In this document: one piece after another, positions 8,329 to 17,141 of the stretch
How the letters are laid out: each line of letters starts with the position of its first letter
Position numbering within the stretch: the first letter of the stretch is position 1
DNA from: Bordetella parapertussis
GTDB lineage: Bacteria > Pseudomonadota > Gammaproteobacteria > Burkholderiales > Burkholderiaceae_B
Assembly: GCA_945895265.1 (NCBI GenBank)
Contig: CAMDEF010000050.1
Coordinates: forward strand, 1 to 26,526
Length of the DNA: 26,526 nucleotides
Direction of reading: 5' to 3'
Notes under the pieces: model-generated
Databases searched by the model: none
The model's input: the letters and a program-made list of their open reading frames with translations, nothing else
What the model was told of the DNA's origin: nothing
Translations under genes and position numbers: made by a program

Positions 8329-8886
8329 TTACATCACACGGCTACGGTATTCGCCGGTGCGTGTGTCGATTTCGATCTTGTCGCCAATCGCGCAAAATAA
8401 AGGCACAGGTAATTCATGACCGGTATTGATTTTGGCTGGCTTCATCACTTTGCCTGACGTGTCGCCACGCACAGCGGGTTCGGTGTAGGTGATTTCGCGA
8501 ACGACCATGGTGGGCAGTTCGATTGAAATTGCACGGCCGTCATAAAACACAGCTTCAACAGGCATGCCTTCTTCAAGATAAAAGAGGGCGTCGCCCATGC
8601 TGTCTGCTTCGATTTCGTATTGATTGAAATCGGCATCCATAAACACATACATTGGGTCAGCAAAGTACGAGTAGGTGCACTCTTTACGGTCAAGCGTGAT
8701 GACGTCGTATTTTTCGTCAGCCTTTGAAACGGTTTCGCTACCGGTGCCTGTGAGCAAGTTTTTGAACTTAAGCTTCACGACTGAGGCGTTGCGACCTGAC
8801 TTGCTGTATTCAGCGCGCTGCACGACGACGGCATCTTTGCCGACCATGACTACGTTGCCGACGCGCAACTCTTGTGCGGTTTTCAT
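8329..8886 (-). CDS. efp: Elongation factor P (Arg32 type)
   Basis: EF-P enters the ribosome to relieve stalling at polyproline. This copy has 185 residues, the standard three-domain length, with the KOW-like N-terminus ([15 protein letters not shown]) and two OB-like domains ending [11 protein letters not shown]. The tip of the first domain reads SKSGRNAS with Arg32 in place of lysine. This is the subclass modified by rhamnosylation by EarP, and earP is indeed present at 10478-11689. The ATG at 8886 is preceded on its strand by GGAG at about 9 nt. It shares its terminator with mntA. It is normally next to earP; here an MFS gene lies between them on the other strand. Confidence 0.97.
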   Translation of the reverse strand: MKTAQELRVGNVVMVGKDAVVVQRAEYSKSGRNASVVKLKFKNLLTGTGSETVSKADEKYDVITLDRKECTYSYFADPMYVFMDADFNQYEIEADSMGDALFYLEEGMPVEAVFYDGRAISIELPTMVVREITYTEPAVRGDTSGKVMKPAKINTGHELPVPLFCAIGDKIEIDTRTGEYRSRVM

Positions 8887-9176
8887 GACTTAAAGCTCCG
8901 GTAATTCGATAAATGTTAAAAAAGCCCTCTATTTTAGCCTGCCTCGGCATTTATTGCTCTGTTTTCACGGATTTCGCTTTGTTTGCGGGGGAGTTGCGTG
9001 TGTTTTTCAAGTTTTGCTGAGGGACTGGCAAGCAGTGGGTCGGGCAAGCATTTCCCCGTAGATCGTGCGGCTCGCGTTCTGAAGGTTACGTGTTGCTCTT
9101 TGATTGCCTAAGCAGCAAAGAGAGCTTCTTGTTACAGTCAACGTCCTGATTGCTGTCAATGCCCTCTAGGTAACCC
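8887..9176. other. Divergent intergenic region between efp and the MFS gene
   Basis: This 290-nt gap must contain the efp promoter (leftward) and the MFS promoter (rightward). No hexamer pair stands out clearly on either strand. Apart from an imperfect inverted repeat near 9094-9123 (GCTCTTTG against CAAAGAGAGC), nothing else was recognised. Confidence 0.4.
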
Positions 9177-10397
9177 ATGAGTTTCTTTCAAACGTTTAAA
9201 CAGCGCGACGTATTGCTGGTGACACTCACGGCTGCTGGCATCATCATGATCATTAACGGCACGCGTCAAACCATGGGGTTGTTCATCAGTCCGTTGAACA
9301 CCTCAACGGGTTTGGGTATCGTCAGTATTAGCCTAGCGATGGCCGTGGGCCAATTTGTGTGGGGGGCGGCACAACCGCTTGCCGGCATGATTGCAGACCG
9401 TCATGGCGCGCGACCTGTGCTGTTAGGGGGCTTGTGTTTGACGATTGTGGGTACCGCCCTGATTCCGTTGATGGATTCAACTTTGGGTCTGATTTTTACC
9501 CTGGGGTTGCTTTCTGCGGTCGGTAATGGCGCCTGTAGTTTTTCTATTTTGATCGGCACTGTGGCTAAGCGGATCCCAGCTGAGGCGCGTGGTAACGCAG
9601 CCGGTTTGATTAATGCAGGAAGCTCAATGGGGCAGTTTGTATTTGCCCCGATCACTACGCGCCTAATTCAGTCATTGGGCTGGATGAATGCGATGTGGTC
9701 GCTGGTGTTGTTAGCGTTACTGTCGTTGCCGCTGATTAATAAGCTCACCAAAAATGTGTCGGTACCCGCTGCTCCGCAAGGTACCGATGCCGGTATGGGC
9801 GGGGCAGTGAAAGAGGCGTTTAAATCCCCTAGCTACTTATTGCTGCATTTAGGTTTCTTTACCTGTGGTTTTCATATCGCGATGCTTGTCACGCATTTGC
9901 CTGGTGAGGTGGACCTTTGCGGCTTGCCTGCGTCTGTGGCGGGGTGGTCGCTAGGGATTATTGGCTTAGCCAATATTGCCGGCAGTATCTTTGTGGGTGC
10001 ACAAATCAATCGCTTCAAAAGTAAAAACATTTTGGCAGTGATGTATGGCTCGCGCGCGGTGTTAATTGCTTTGTACTTGATGGCGCCTAAAACCGAACTC
10101 ACTTTTTATATTTTTGCGATTGGCTTAGGGGCGACTTGGCTGGCGACAGTACCGCCAACTGCCTCGATCGTTGGCAAGTTGTTTGGTGTGCGCTATCTGT
10201 CAACATTGTTTGGCTTAACCCTCTTGTCGCATCAGATCGGAGCCTTCTTAGGCGCCTATGTGGGTGGTTTAGTTTTATTTTCTTTTGGTGATTATCAGTG
10301 GATGTGGTACGCCGACATCGCACTGTCTGCGATGGCCGCTTTGATTAACTTGCCGATCAAAGAGCCTGCGCCAGTAATGGCAACGGCTGCGGCCTAA
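9177..10397 (+). CDS. Major facilitator superfamily transporter
   Basis: This 406-residue protein has about 12 hydrophobic segments. The MFS loop 2-3 motif appears as GMIADRHGARPV after the second helix. The second half begins after a short cytoplasmic stretch (about residues 195-215). It resembles the oxalate/formate and monocarboxylate-like MFS branch, but no substrate can be assigned. The ATG at 9177 follows a weak AGG. It stands alone on the plus strand between efp and earP, two functionally linked minus-strand genes. Its last codons (GCT GCG GCC TAA) lie inside the first copy of an imperfect tandem duplication, so its C-terminus and stop have been rebuilt by that event. Confidence 0.9.
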   Translation: MSFFQTFKQRDVLLVTLTAAGIIMIINGTRQTMGLFISPLNTSTGLGIVSISLAMAVGQFVWGAAQPLAGMIADRHGARPVLLGGLCLTIVGTALIPLMDSTLGLIFTLGLLSAVGNGACSFSILIGTVAKRIPAEARGNAAGLINAGSSMGQFVFAPITTRLIQSLGWMNAMWSLVLLALLSLPLINKLTKNVSVPAAPQGTDAGMGGAVKEAFKSPSYLLLHLGFFTCGFHIAMLVTHLPGEVDLCGLPASVAGWSLGIIGLANIAGSIFVGAQINRFKSKNILAVMYGSRAVLIALYLMAPKTELTFYIFAIGLGATWLATVPPTASIVGKLFGVRYLSTLFGLTLLSHQIGAFLGAYVGGLVLFSFGDYQWMWYADIALSAMAALINLPIKEPAPVMATAAA

Positions 10398-10536
10398 GGC
10401 GTTATCTTTGATGCAAAAAGCCATGCAGGGCTTGGGCGAAACTAGTCTGTTGCGAGAGTGATGACCACCGCTGCGGCCTAGGTCGTTATCTTTGAAGCGC
10501 AAAAGTCATGTAGCGCTTGGGCGAAGTCGACGTCTT
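10368..10536. repeat. Imperfect ~84-bp tandem duplication of the convergent MFS/earP 3' junction
   Basis: Copy 1 starts at 10368 and copy 2 at 10452. By hand alignment about 60 of the first 74 columns match, with one 1-nt indel. GCTGCGGCCTA and CGTTATCTTTGA are identical in both, as is CTTGGGCGAA. Copy 1 holds the real MFS 3' end and a degenerate earP tail; copy 2 holds a degenerate MFS tail and the real earP 3' end. Confidence 0.85.
10398..10460 (-). pseudogene. Remnant of the earP C-terminal coding end
   Basis: Read on the minus strand, copy 1 of the tandem duplication encodes SLSQQTSFAQALHGF and then a stop. This parallels the genuine earP C-terminus SLVQDVDFAQALHDF. It is a short non-functional fragment, not a gene, and shows that the duplicated unit included earP coding sequence. 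Confidence 0.75.
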
Positions 10537-11689
10537 GTACAAGCGAGTGACTCAGTGCTAACGCGTTGACTGACCATTGCGTGTAGGTTTTGGGGTTGAT
10601 CGCTTTTGTAAAGCCGTTAGGTAAATCGGCTGAAACCGTGTCTGCATTCCAGTGGCGCAGCAGGTCTTGAATATCAGTGGGTAGAATAGATATCTTTAAC
10701 CAAGCCTCAAGCTTGATCAGATGCGTGCCTTCTGTTTGTGGATAAATCTGCCAAATAAGCGGTTTGCCCGCCCACACCGCGCGAACAATTGAATCTTCAC
10801 CACGCACAAAATTCAGATCGGCCATCCATAACAGCTGATCGTATTCTGGCTGTGACACAAAAGGAATGCGTTCGAGATAGACCTGTTTGAAGGGACCCAA
10901 GCGCCCTGTGGCAAGTTCTGGGGCGACTCCCTCAGGGATCAACACAACCGAGGCGCGCGGCTCTGTACAGAGCGCCTCGAGCAGTTGCGCCACCGGCGCG
11001 TGTGGATAGCAAAACAAGGTCAACAGGCGCGCGAGTTGCAAGTCAGTGCGCGGTAGCAGCGAAGAGTCGCACGCTTCGCTTTGCAACGTTAGGGCCGTTG
11101 AGTGAGAGGCAGTGGCACGAGGCTGCTCTAGGCAGGGCTGCCAGGCGGTAAGTGCTTGCGCAGAGACGCCTAGGCGTTCGAGCATCCGACGCTGAGCACC
11201 GGGGTCTTGTTGCCAGATGTCGCGACGTGTGAGCAGTTCACGTTCGCGTAGCAGGCCACCGGTTCGCGAGTTAAAGCCCGGAAAAAAGAAGTAGGAAGAT
11301 AATCCGTCACCGCGCAGCGAGGGCAGTCCGTGGCATCCTTCAACCCAAGTCTCTGCACTCAGATATTCAAGATTTAGCCAGAGTGCGGGCCTCTGATGTA
11401 ACTGCGCAAGGTAAGTGGCAGGCAAGTCGCATGAAAAACTGCACAGCACAATCGGGTAGGGGATAAGGTCGGGGGCGGGGTCGCCCCAGTGAATGATCTC
11501 AATGTGCTCTATCACTTGTTGCAAGGCCTGCAAGTGAATGCGTGCTTCAAGCCGTTGAAAACTTTTTAAATCATCCACCCATAAACGGATAGACCAACTG
11601 TGCTCGCGTTGCAGTTGACGCGCCAGGCGCCAGGTCACGCCGATGTCGCCAAAGTTGTCGACAACTCGGCAAAAGACGTCGGCTTGCAT
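10478..11689 (-). CDS. earP: EF-P arginine rhamnosyltransferase EarP
   Basis: EarP is an inverting GT-B glycosyltransferase that transfers rhamnose from dTDP-rhamnose to Arg32 of EF-P. The 403-residue protein starts MQADVFCRVVDNFGDIG. Asp11 and Asp15 match in spacing the catalytic pair Asp13/Asp17 of the Pseudomonas enzyme. The C-terminal nucleotide-sugar site is seen as RGEDSIVRAVWAGKPLIWQIYPQ-like sequence. A longer reading frame extends upstream to 11785 but would overlap the DUF2863 gene and add a non-family extension, so the ATG at 11689 is chosen. The gene starts 2 nt after the DUF2863 stop and is probably translationally coupled to it. It is separated from efp by the MFS gene. Confidence 0.95.
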   Translation of the reverse strand: MQADVFCRVVDNFGDIGVTWRLARQLQREHSWSIRLWVDDLKSFQRLEARIHLQALQQVIEHIEIIHWGDPAPDLIPYPIVLCSFSCDLPATYLAQLHQRPALWLNLEYLSAETWVEGCHGLPSLRGDGLSSYFFFPGFNSRTGGLLRERELLTRRDIWQQDPGAQRRMLERLGVSAQALTAWQPCLEQPRATASHSTALTLQSEACDSSLLPRTDLQLARLLTLFCYPHAPVAQLLEALCTEPRASVVLIPEGVAPELATGRLGPFKQVYLERIPFVSQPEYDQLLWMADLNFVRGEDSIVRAVWAGKPLIWQIYPQTEGTHLIKLEAWLKISILPTDIQDLLRHWNADTVSADLPNGFTKAINPKTYTQWSVNALALSHSLVQDVDFAQALHDFCASKITT

Positions 11690-11691
11690 AA

Positions 11692-12906
11692 TCAGTGAAA
11701 GTGCGCGGGCGCCGTTTCGGCGTCTTCGGGGAGTTCGGCATGCACCATTTCGCCCGACGGATTGGGAAAATAAGGCGCACCACAATCGTCACAAAACTCA
11801 GGGCTTAACATGCTAGAAAGACGCCTGATATCGGTAATGCCACACTCTTTAAGCAAGTTGGTGATTTCGTCGATGGTTTCGATTGGCGCAGGTTGGCCTT
11901 CAAGCAGGGGCTCGTCTTCTTCGCGACCGTAAAGTGGCCAGAGGCAACCGTAGATCACTTCAGTTTGATTTTTTTGTGTAAAACCAATTCTGTATTCTTC
12001 AACGGTGCGCTCGCCACACCCCACGATCACGGCGCGCAGCTGACTGGCTTCGAGCTGAAGTGCACCTTCAAGCCACACCACTGCCGACTTCACTGAGAGG
12101 GGACGAATCCGACGATCGGCTTCGCGGTTGCTGACGTAGTAGGCGTCGGGCACTAAAATTTCAAAGCCGCAGCCAGCCAACAGATTTGCAAAAATCAGTT
12201 GGGTATCAGCGGTCCACTTTTCGAGACACGCTTCGCGACCATCTCCGAGTTCGCTAGGCGTTTCTTGCCAACGAAACACCGGTTTGCCCTCTGGCACGGC
12301 AACGCCAATCGCAACATAGCGGGTATCTGCCAACATGTTGAACGAGTCGGGTTCGTGATTCAGCTTCGGCGGGCCACTAGGTAAATCCAGTGCAGTGGCG
12401 CCAAGTTTATGCATCCAATCGTAGGTTTCACAAAGTGTGCGCGGCATTTGATCCAGGCTAATCAACTGCGGCATCATCGCGATTTGCGCGCCAGTTGCCA
12501 AGATATGTGCTTGTAAATGACCTGCCAGCGTCGAAACGATGCTGTCGCTCAGCGCCACCGCCGGAATACTGTAGCGAGTCCAGGCAACCAACGGGGCGAT
12601 GATCAATAACACGTCAAAACGTTTGCCATCTTTTTCAAGAACACACGATTCAGAGTGCGTTTCGGCCTGCTCGATCAAGACTTCATAGCCGCCTATATTG
12701 GTGATAGAAAGATGATCGAGGGCAGCATCGAGCGTGGCGTCGTTGCCGGCTCGCATGAGTTTGCTTAAGGTCGTTGCCAGTTCGGTTTCCCAAAACCGGT
12801 CTTCAACGCGGCTACCTGAGTTGTGCAAAGCGAGTGATAGGGTCACCAAGCGCGCTGAGTCGCGGTTGAGTCGTTTATGAGAAGAGGAAGCGCGAGCACG
12901 AGCCAT
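11692..12906 (-). CDS. DUF2863 family protein
   Basis: This 404-residue protein of unknown function belongs to the beta-proteobacterial DUF2863 family. It is recognisable by its basic N-terminus and the HNSGSRVEDRFWE segment at about 28-40. The C-terminal tail has a C-D-D-C pair (about 372-375) followed by GAPYFPNPSGE, which could bind a metal. No membrane segment or signal peptide is seen. It is the first gene of a leftward pair with earP, 2 nt apart. That link may reflect shared transcription only; no role in EF-P modification is known. Confidence 0.88.
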   Translation of the reverse strand: MARARASSSHKRLNRDSARLVTLSLALHNSGSRVEDRFWETELATTLSKLMRAGNDATLDAALDHLSITNIGGYEVLIEQAETHSESCVLEKDGKRFDVLLIIAPLVAWTRYSIPAVALSDSIVSTLAGHLQAHILATGAQIAMMPQLISLDQMPRTLCETYDWMHKLGATALDLPSGPPKLNHEPDSFNMLADTRYVAIGVAVPEGKPVFRWQETPSELGDGREACLEKWTADTQLIFANLLAGCGFEILVPDAYYVSNREADRRIRPLSVKSAVVWLEGALQLEASQLRAVIVGCGERTVEEYRIGFTQKNQTEVIYGCLWPLYGREEDEPLLEGQPAPIETIDEITNLLKECGITDIRRLSSMLSPEFCDDCGAPYFPNPSGEMVHAELPEDAETAPAHFH

Positions 12907-12970
12907 AGAAATGTTAGGAACCAGAAAAACAGCGAGAAAGGACTCTAGTGTAACGAACTATCTAAACGAA

Positions 12971-13017
12971 TCGTTGTTTGTTCTCTCAACGAAGCTCAAT
13001 GACTCGTTGTTTGTTCT
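12971..13017. repeat. 14-nt direct repeat upstream of the DUF2863-earP operon
   Basis: TCGTTGTTTGTTCT occurs exactly at 12971-12984 and again at 13004-13017, a 33-nt period. It lies 65-111 nt upstream of the DUF2863 start and could be a repeated protein-binding site or a chance duplication. Confidence 0.6.
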
Positions 13018-13075
13018 GCGGATGACGTTTGAGTGGCTGGTATCGGTGGTCGCGCAAGGATGAGCCCCATTGAAT

Positions 13076-13115
13076 AAAAAACCCGTCAAGCTGGATAAGG
13101 GTCCAACTTGACGGG
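13076..13115 (-). terminator. Intrinsic terminator of acnB
   Basis: On the minus strand CCCGTCAAGTTGGA pairs with TCCAGCTTGACGGG (14 bp, with one G-U pair that works only in the minus-strand RNA) around loop CCCTTA, followed directly by a run of six Ts. It ends the acnB transcript 44 nt after its stop. A second hairpin (AGCGGG/CCCGCT, 13128-13148) lies between this terminator and the stop. Confidence 0.9.
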
Positions 13116-13158
13116 GCTGTTCAGCTAAGCGGGTTTTTTAACCCCGCTCACTTAAGAC

Positions 13159-15744
13159 TTAAGACGCAATCGTATCGGCGACATCTTTGTAGTCGGGGAT
13201 CTGGTCAAAGTTGAGGTACTTGTAGATCTGGTCGCCGTTCTTGCTTAAAACGCCCATGTCTGTCATGTACTCTTCTTTGGTTGGAATCCGACCGAGTTTC
13301 GAGCAAATTGCAGCGAGTTCGGCAGAACCCAGATACACGTTTGTGTTTTTGCCCAAGCGATTCGGGAAGTTACGCGTACTGGTTGACATCACCGTTGCGC
13401 CCTCGCGCACCTGTGCCTGATTACCCATGCACAACGAGCAGCCTGGCATTTCAGTACGCGCACCTGCCGAACCGAACACGCCGTAGTGACCTTCTTCGGT
13501 CAGCTGTGCAGCGTCCATTTTTGTGGGTGGTGCAATCCAGAGCTTGACTGGCATGTCGCGTTTGCCTTCAAGCAGTTTTGAAGCTGCACGGAAGTGCCCG
13601 ATGTTGGTCATGCAGCTGCCGATAAACACTTCGTCGATCTTAGCGCCAGCAACGTCTGATAAAGTTTTGACATCATCAGGGTCATTCGGGCAGGCGACGA
13701 TTGGTTCGTGAATTTCAGCTAGATCAATTTCAATGATCGCTGCATATTCAGCGTCAGCATCAGGCTGCAGCAACTGTGGATTTTTGAGCCAAGCTTCCAT
13801 GGCTTGAATGCGACGTGTAATGCTGCGCTCGTCAGAGTAGCCATTGGCAATCATCCACTTCAACATCACGATGTTGCTGTTGATATACTCGATCACGGGC
13901 TCTTTGTTCAGACGAATGGAGCAGCCACCTGCAGAGCGCTCGGCTGAGGCATCTGACAGTTCAAACGCCTGTTCAGCTTTAAGATTAGGCAAACCTTCGA
14001 TCTCGAGAATACGACCCGAGAAGATATTTTGTTTGTTCTGTTTACCCACCGTTAACAAACCTGCTTTGATGGCATACAGTGGGATGGCGTTGACCAGATC
14101 ACGTAAGGTCACGCCAGGTTGCATCTTGCCTTTGAAACGCACCAACACTGACTCAGGCATATCCAAAGGCATGACTCCTGTGGCAGCAGCAAAGGCCACC
14201 AGGCCCGAACCCGCTGGGAAGCTGATGCCAATTGGGAAGCGAGTATGCGAATCACCGCCAGTGCCTACCGTATCAGGCAACAACATACGGTTGAGCCATG
14301 AGTGAATGATGCCGTCGCCTGGGCGCAGCGAGATGCCGCCACGGTTGCTCATGAACTGGGGCAAGGTGTGGTGGGTTTTAACGTCTACTGATTTTGGGTA
14401 AGCCGCAGTGTGGCAGAACGATTGCATGACGAGGTCAGCTGAGAAACCCAAGCAAGCCAAATCTTTGAGTTCGTCGCGTGTCATTGGGCCAGTTGTATCT
14501 TGACTGCCGACTGAGGTCATCGCAGGTTCGCAGTAAGAGCCGGGACGAACGCCCTGGCCTTCAGGTAAGCCACAAGCACGGCCGACCATCTTTTGGGCAA
14601 GCGTGAAGCCCTTTTTAGAGGAGGCAGGGACGTGCGGTAAACGGAACAGCGTTGAGGGTGGTAAGCCCAGTGTTTCGCGCGCTTTGCTGGTGAGGCCACG
14701 GCCAACGATCAACGGAATACGACCGCCTGCACGCACCTCGTCAAACAAGACTTCAGATTTGACTTCAAACTTAGCGATGACTTTGCCGTCTTTCAAGGCT
14801 TCGCCATCGTACGGGCGCAGCTCAATCACATCGCCCATGCTCATATTTGACACATCAAGTTCAATCGGCAGGGCGCCAGCATCTTCCATGGTGTTGTAGA
14901 AGATCGGTGCAATCTTGTTGCCTAAGCACACGCCACCAAAACGCTTGTTGGGGACAAAAGGAATATCTTCGCCAGTGAACCACAGTACCGAGTTGGTGGC
15001 TGATTTACGCGACGAACCTGTACCGACTATGTCACCAACATAGGCAACCAAGTGCCCTTTCTTTTTCAGGTCGTTGATGAAATTGATTGGACCAGTTTTG
15101 CCTGCCTCTTGAGGCTCAATACCAGGACGTGGATTTTTGAGCATTGCTAAAGCATGCAGCGGGATATCAGGACGTGTCCAGGCATCAGGGGCCGGAGACA
15201 AATCGTCAGTGTTGGTCTCGCCGGTCACTTTAAAGACTGTGACTGTCAGGCTTTTTGGGACTTCTGGGCGGCTGGTAAACCACTCGCCATCGGCCCAGCT
15301 TTGCATCACAGCTTTAGCGTTGGCGTTACCTTTTAACGCTTTTTCTTTAACGTCGTGAAAAGCATCAAACATCAGCAAGGTTTTTTTCAAACCTTCTGCG
15401 GCGACCTTGCCAACTTCGCTATCGTCAAGCAGGTCAACCATGGGGCCAATGTTGTAGCCGCCGAGCATGGTGCCAAGCAATTCGGTTGCCTTGCTGCGCG
15501 AGATTAAAGAGCATTTTTCAGTGCCTAGAGCGACAGCCGCTAAGTAAGACGCTTTAACTTTTGCAGCGTCGTCCACGCCCGCCGGTACGCGATGCGTCAT
15601 TAACTCAACGAGTGCAGCACCTTCACCAGCGGGTGGCGCTTTGAGCAATTCGATCAGGTCAGCTGTTTGCTGTGCGGTCAGTGGCAGGGGAGGAATACCA
15701 AGGGCTGCGCGTTCGGCAACGTGTTGGCGATAGGCTTCAAGCAT
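13159..15744 (-). CDS. acnB: Aconitate hydratase B
   Basis: AcnB interconverts citrate and isocitrate in the TCA cycle and usually also acts on 2-methylcis-aconitate. The protein has 861 residues, close to the 865 of E. coli AcnB, with the same order: N-terminal HEAT-like domain ([20 protein letters not shown]), swivel domain ([23 protein letters not shown]) and catalytic domains. The three cysteine ligands of the 4Fe-4S cluster are visible in SCMTNIGHF (about 711) and GCSLCMGN (769 and 772). The ATG at 15744 has AAAGG upstream. The gene stands alone, with its own promoter (15848-15876) and terminator (13076-13115). Confidence 0.98.
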   Translation of the reverse strand: MLEAYRQHVAERAALGIPPLPLTAQQTADLIELLKAPPAGEGAALVELMTHRVPAGVDDAAKVKASYLAAVALGTEKCSLISRSKATELLGTMLGGYNIGPMVDLLDDSEVGKVAAEGLKKTLLMFDAFHDVKEKALKGNANAKAVMQSWADGEWFTSRPEVPKSLTVTVFKVTGETNTDDLSPAPDAWTRPDIPLHALAMLKNPRPGIEPQEAGKTGPINFINDLKKKGHLVAYVGDIVGTGSSRKSATNSVLWFTGEDIPFVPNKRFGGVCLGNKIAPIFYNTMEDAGALPIELDVSNMSMGDVIELRPYDGEALKDGKVIAKFEVKSEVLFDEVRAGGRIPLIVGRGLTSKARETLGLPPSTLFRLPHVPASSKKGFTLAQKMVGRACGLPEGQGVRPGSYCEPAMTSVGSQDTTGPMTRDELKDLACLGFSADLVMQSFCHTAAYPKSVDVKTHHTLPQFMSNRGGISLRPGDGIIHSWLNRMLLPDTVGTGGDSHTRFPIGISFPAGSGLVAFAAATGVMPLDMPESVLVRFKGKMQPGVTLRDLVNAIPLYAIKAGLLTVGKQNKQNIFSGRILEIEGLPNLKAEQAFELSDASAERSAGGCSIRLNKEPVIEYINSNIVMLKWMIANGYSDERSITRRIQAMEAWLKNPQLLQPDADAEYAAIIEIDLAEIHEPIVACPNDPDDVKTLSDVAGAKIDEVFIGSCMTNIGHFRAASKLLEGKRDMPVKLWIAPPTKMDAAQLTEEGHYGVFGSAGARTEMPGCSLCMGNQAQVREGATVMSTSTRNFPNRLGKNTNVYLGSAELAAICSKLGRIPTKEEYMTDMGVLSKNGDQIYKYLNFDQIPDYKDVADTIAS

Positions 15745-15847
15745 GATGGCGCCTTTTAAAGGTTAAAAATGTGAATCAAATGAAGAAAAAATTCTGACGA
15801 ATTCGCCAGCCTTTTTATGAAATTTTGGACTGAGAATCGATACCAAG

Positions 15848-15876
15848 ATTGTAGTGGTAAGCGCGTGATCGATCAA
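15848..15876 (-). promoter_or_regulatory. Sigma70-like promoter of acnB
   Basis: On the minus strand TTGATC (15876-15871) and TACAAT (15853-15848) are separated by exactly 17 nt. Initiation would fall near 15841, leaving a leader of about 95 nt before the acnB start. Confidence 0.65.
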
Positions 15877-15878
15877 GT

Positions 15879-15899
15879 GTCTTATATCTTATATAAGAC
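15879..15899. promoter_or_regulatory. Palindromic operator candidate upstream of acnB (GntR/FadR-like)
   Basis: TCTTATATAAGA (15887-15898) is a perfect 12-bp palindrome. An overlapping GTCTTATA (15879-15886) pairs with TATAAGAC (15892-15899), giving three half-sites in 21 bp. It lies 3 bp upstream of the acnB -35. AT-rich palindromes of this shape are typical of FadR-subfamily GntR regulators of central carbon metabolism; the regulator's identity is inferred and no regulator gene is in the window. Confidence 0.6.
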
Positions 15900-16084
15900 T
15901 CAGCGATAGGCCCTTGTTTATTGACTGCGTATTATTTAGCCTTGTGTGAATAGCGTACCTAGGGAGGGGGCTTCCTGCTGGTGGCGCTATTGGGGATAAC
16001 ACGAGCGATTTAGGCTACCGCAATATTTAATTTGCCACTATCATGACCCAAAATAAACATCCATAACAACTACGAGACATCATA

Positions 16085-17062
16085 ATGTTACAGATAAAAA
16101 CCTTGGTTTCTGTCGGCTTGGCAGTTTGGCTGACCTGTTTGGGCTTCAGTACTTCGGCACAAGAGTGGCCCTCGAAGTCAGTTCGCTTGATCGTGCCTAT
16201 GCCCCCCGCTGGTACCACTGACAACATGGGGCGCTTGGTCGCACAAAAGATGTCCGACATAATTGGTCAAGTGGTGGTGGTAGAAAACAAGGCCGGCGCC
16301 AATGGCAATATTGGTTCGGATTTTGTAGCGAAGTCGGCGCCAGACGGCTACACCCTGTTGGTGTCGGGCGTTGGTAGCCAAGGGATCAATGCCACACTCT
16401 ATCGTTCAATGCCTTATGACATTGTTGAGGGTTTGACCCACATTGGAATGATCGCCAAAGGCCCAAACGCGTTGGTGGTGAATCCCGCCTTTCCTGCGAA
16501 TACTTTAAGTGAGCTGGTTGCCTTAATTAAGGCAAGCCCCGGTAAGTACAACTATGCGTCGACAGGTAACGGCGCCTCTAATCACTTGTCCATGGAGATG
16601 CTAAAGTCAGCTGCGGATTTGAATGTTACCCACATTCCCTATAAAGGTGGCGCGGCAGCCATGCTGGATCTGATGGCGGGTCAAGTTCCTATGATGTTCA
16701 TCAATTTTGACTCAGCTGTACCGCATGTGAAAGCAGGAAAGATGCGTGCGATTGCCGTGACGAGTTTGACCCGGCGTCAGGCGTTGCCTGATGTACCGAC
16801 GGTTGCCGAATCGGGTTTTCCAGGCTTTGAGGCAGAGTCTTGGACAGCGATCAGTGGGCCGCCTAACATGCCTGCTGCTTTGGTGCTGCGCATCAATGAA
16901 ATCTTAATTCGTATCGCGCAAATGCCCGATGTTCGTGAAAAATTTGCAGCGTTGGGTCTTGAGGCTTCATTATTGAAGCCCGACGCAATGAAACAATTCG
17001 TGAAGCAAGAAGTCGACAAATGGGGCAAGGCCGTTCGTGCTTCGGGTGCGACGGTCGATTAA
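16085..17062 (+). CDS. Bug-family (TctC-type) tripartite tricarboxylate transporter substrate-binding protein, copy 1
   Basis: This is a secreted periplasmic binding protein of the Bug family, typically for carboxylates or other small organic acids, 325 residues and of normal length. A signal peptide covers about residues 1-25 (MLQIKTLVSVGLAVWLTCLG, ending S-A-Q). The mature start EWPSKSVRLIVPMPPAGTTD and the KSAPDGYTLLVSG motif are family hallmarks, as is the VTHIPYKGG segment. The ATG at 16085 has only a weak GAGA ribosome site. It is the first gene of a rightward set with the PhyH oxygenase (79 nt away), ADH and TIM barrel genes. No membrane partners (TctA/TctB) are nearby, which is common for Bug genes. 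Confidence 0.93.
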   Translation: MLQIKTLVSVGLAVWLTCLGFSTSAQEWPSKSVRLIVPMPPAGTTDNMGRLVAQKMSDIIGQVVVVENKAGANGNIGSDFVAKSAPDGYTLLVSGVGSQGINATLYRSMPYDIVEGLTHIGMIAKGPNALVVNPAFPANTLSELVALIKASPGKYNYASTGNGASNHLSMEMLKSAADLNVTHIPYKGGAAAMLDLMAGQVPMMFINFDSAVPHVKAGKMRAIAVTSLTRRQALPDVPTVAESGFPGFEAESWTAISGPPNMPAALVLRINEILIRIAQMPDVREKFAALGLEASLLKPDAMKQFVKQEVDKWGKAVRASGATVD

Positions 17063-17141
17063 AAAGATTCATTCAACATACGCAACGACTCGATGGCCAA
17101 CGTGACCCGAGTGATCGAATACAAACTGACTGGTGAAAGAC

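Larger units (their letters stand above)
15745..16084. other. Divergent intergenic region between acnB and the first Bug gene
   Basis: This 340-nt gap holds the acnB promoter and the palindromic operator-like site described separately. For the rightward Bug gene, TTGACT at 15921-15926 is a fair -35, but no good -10 follows at normal distance. No small gene was recognised. Confidence 0.6.

Noticed and set aside
10368..10536. Insertion-sequence target duplication or inverted-repeat ends around the MFS gene
   Set aside because: The repeated units are directly adjacent at one side of the MFS gene and do not flank it; no transposase or matching copy is found on the efp side.
11690..11785. N-terminal extension of earP to an upstream start
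   Set aside because: The 32 extra residues overlap the DUF2863 gene, do not resemble EarP, and the family start (MQADVFCRVVDNFGD) is at 11689.
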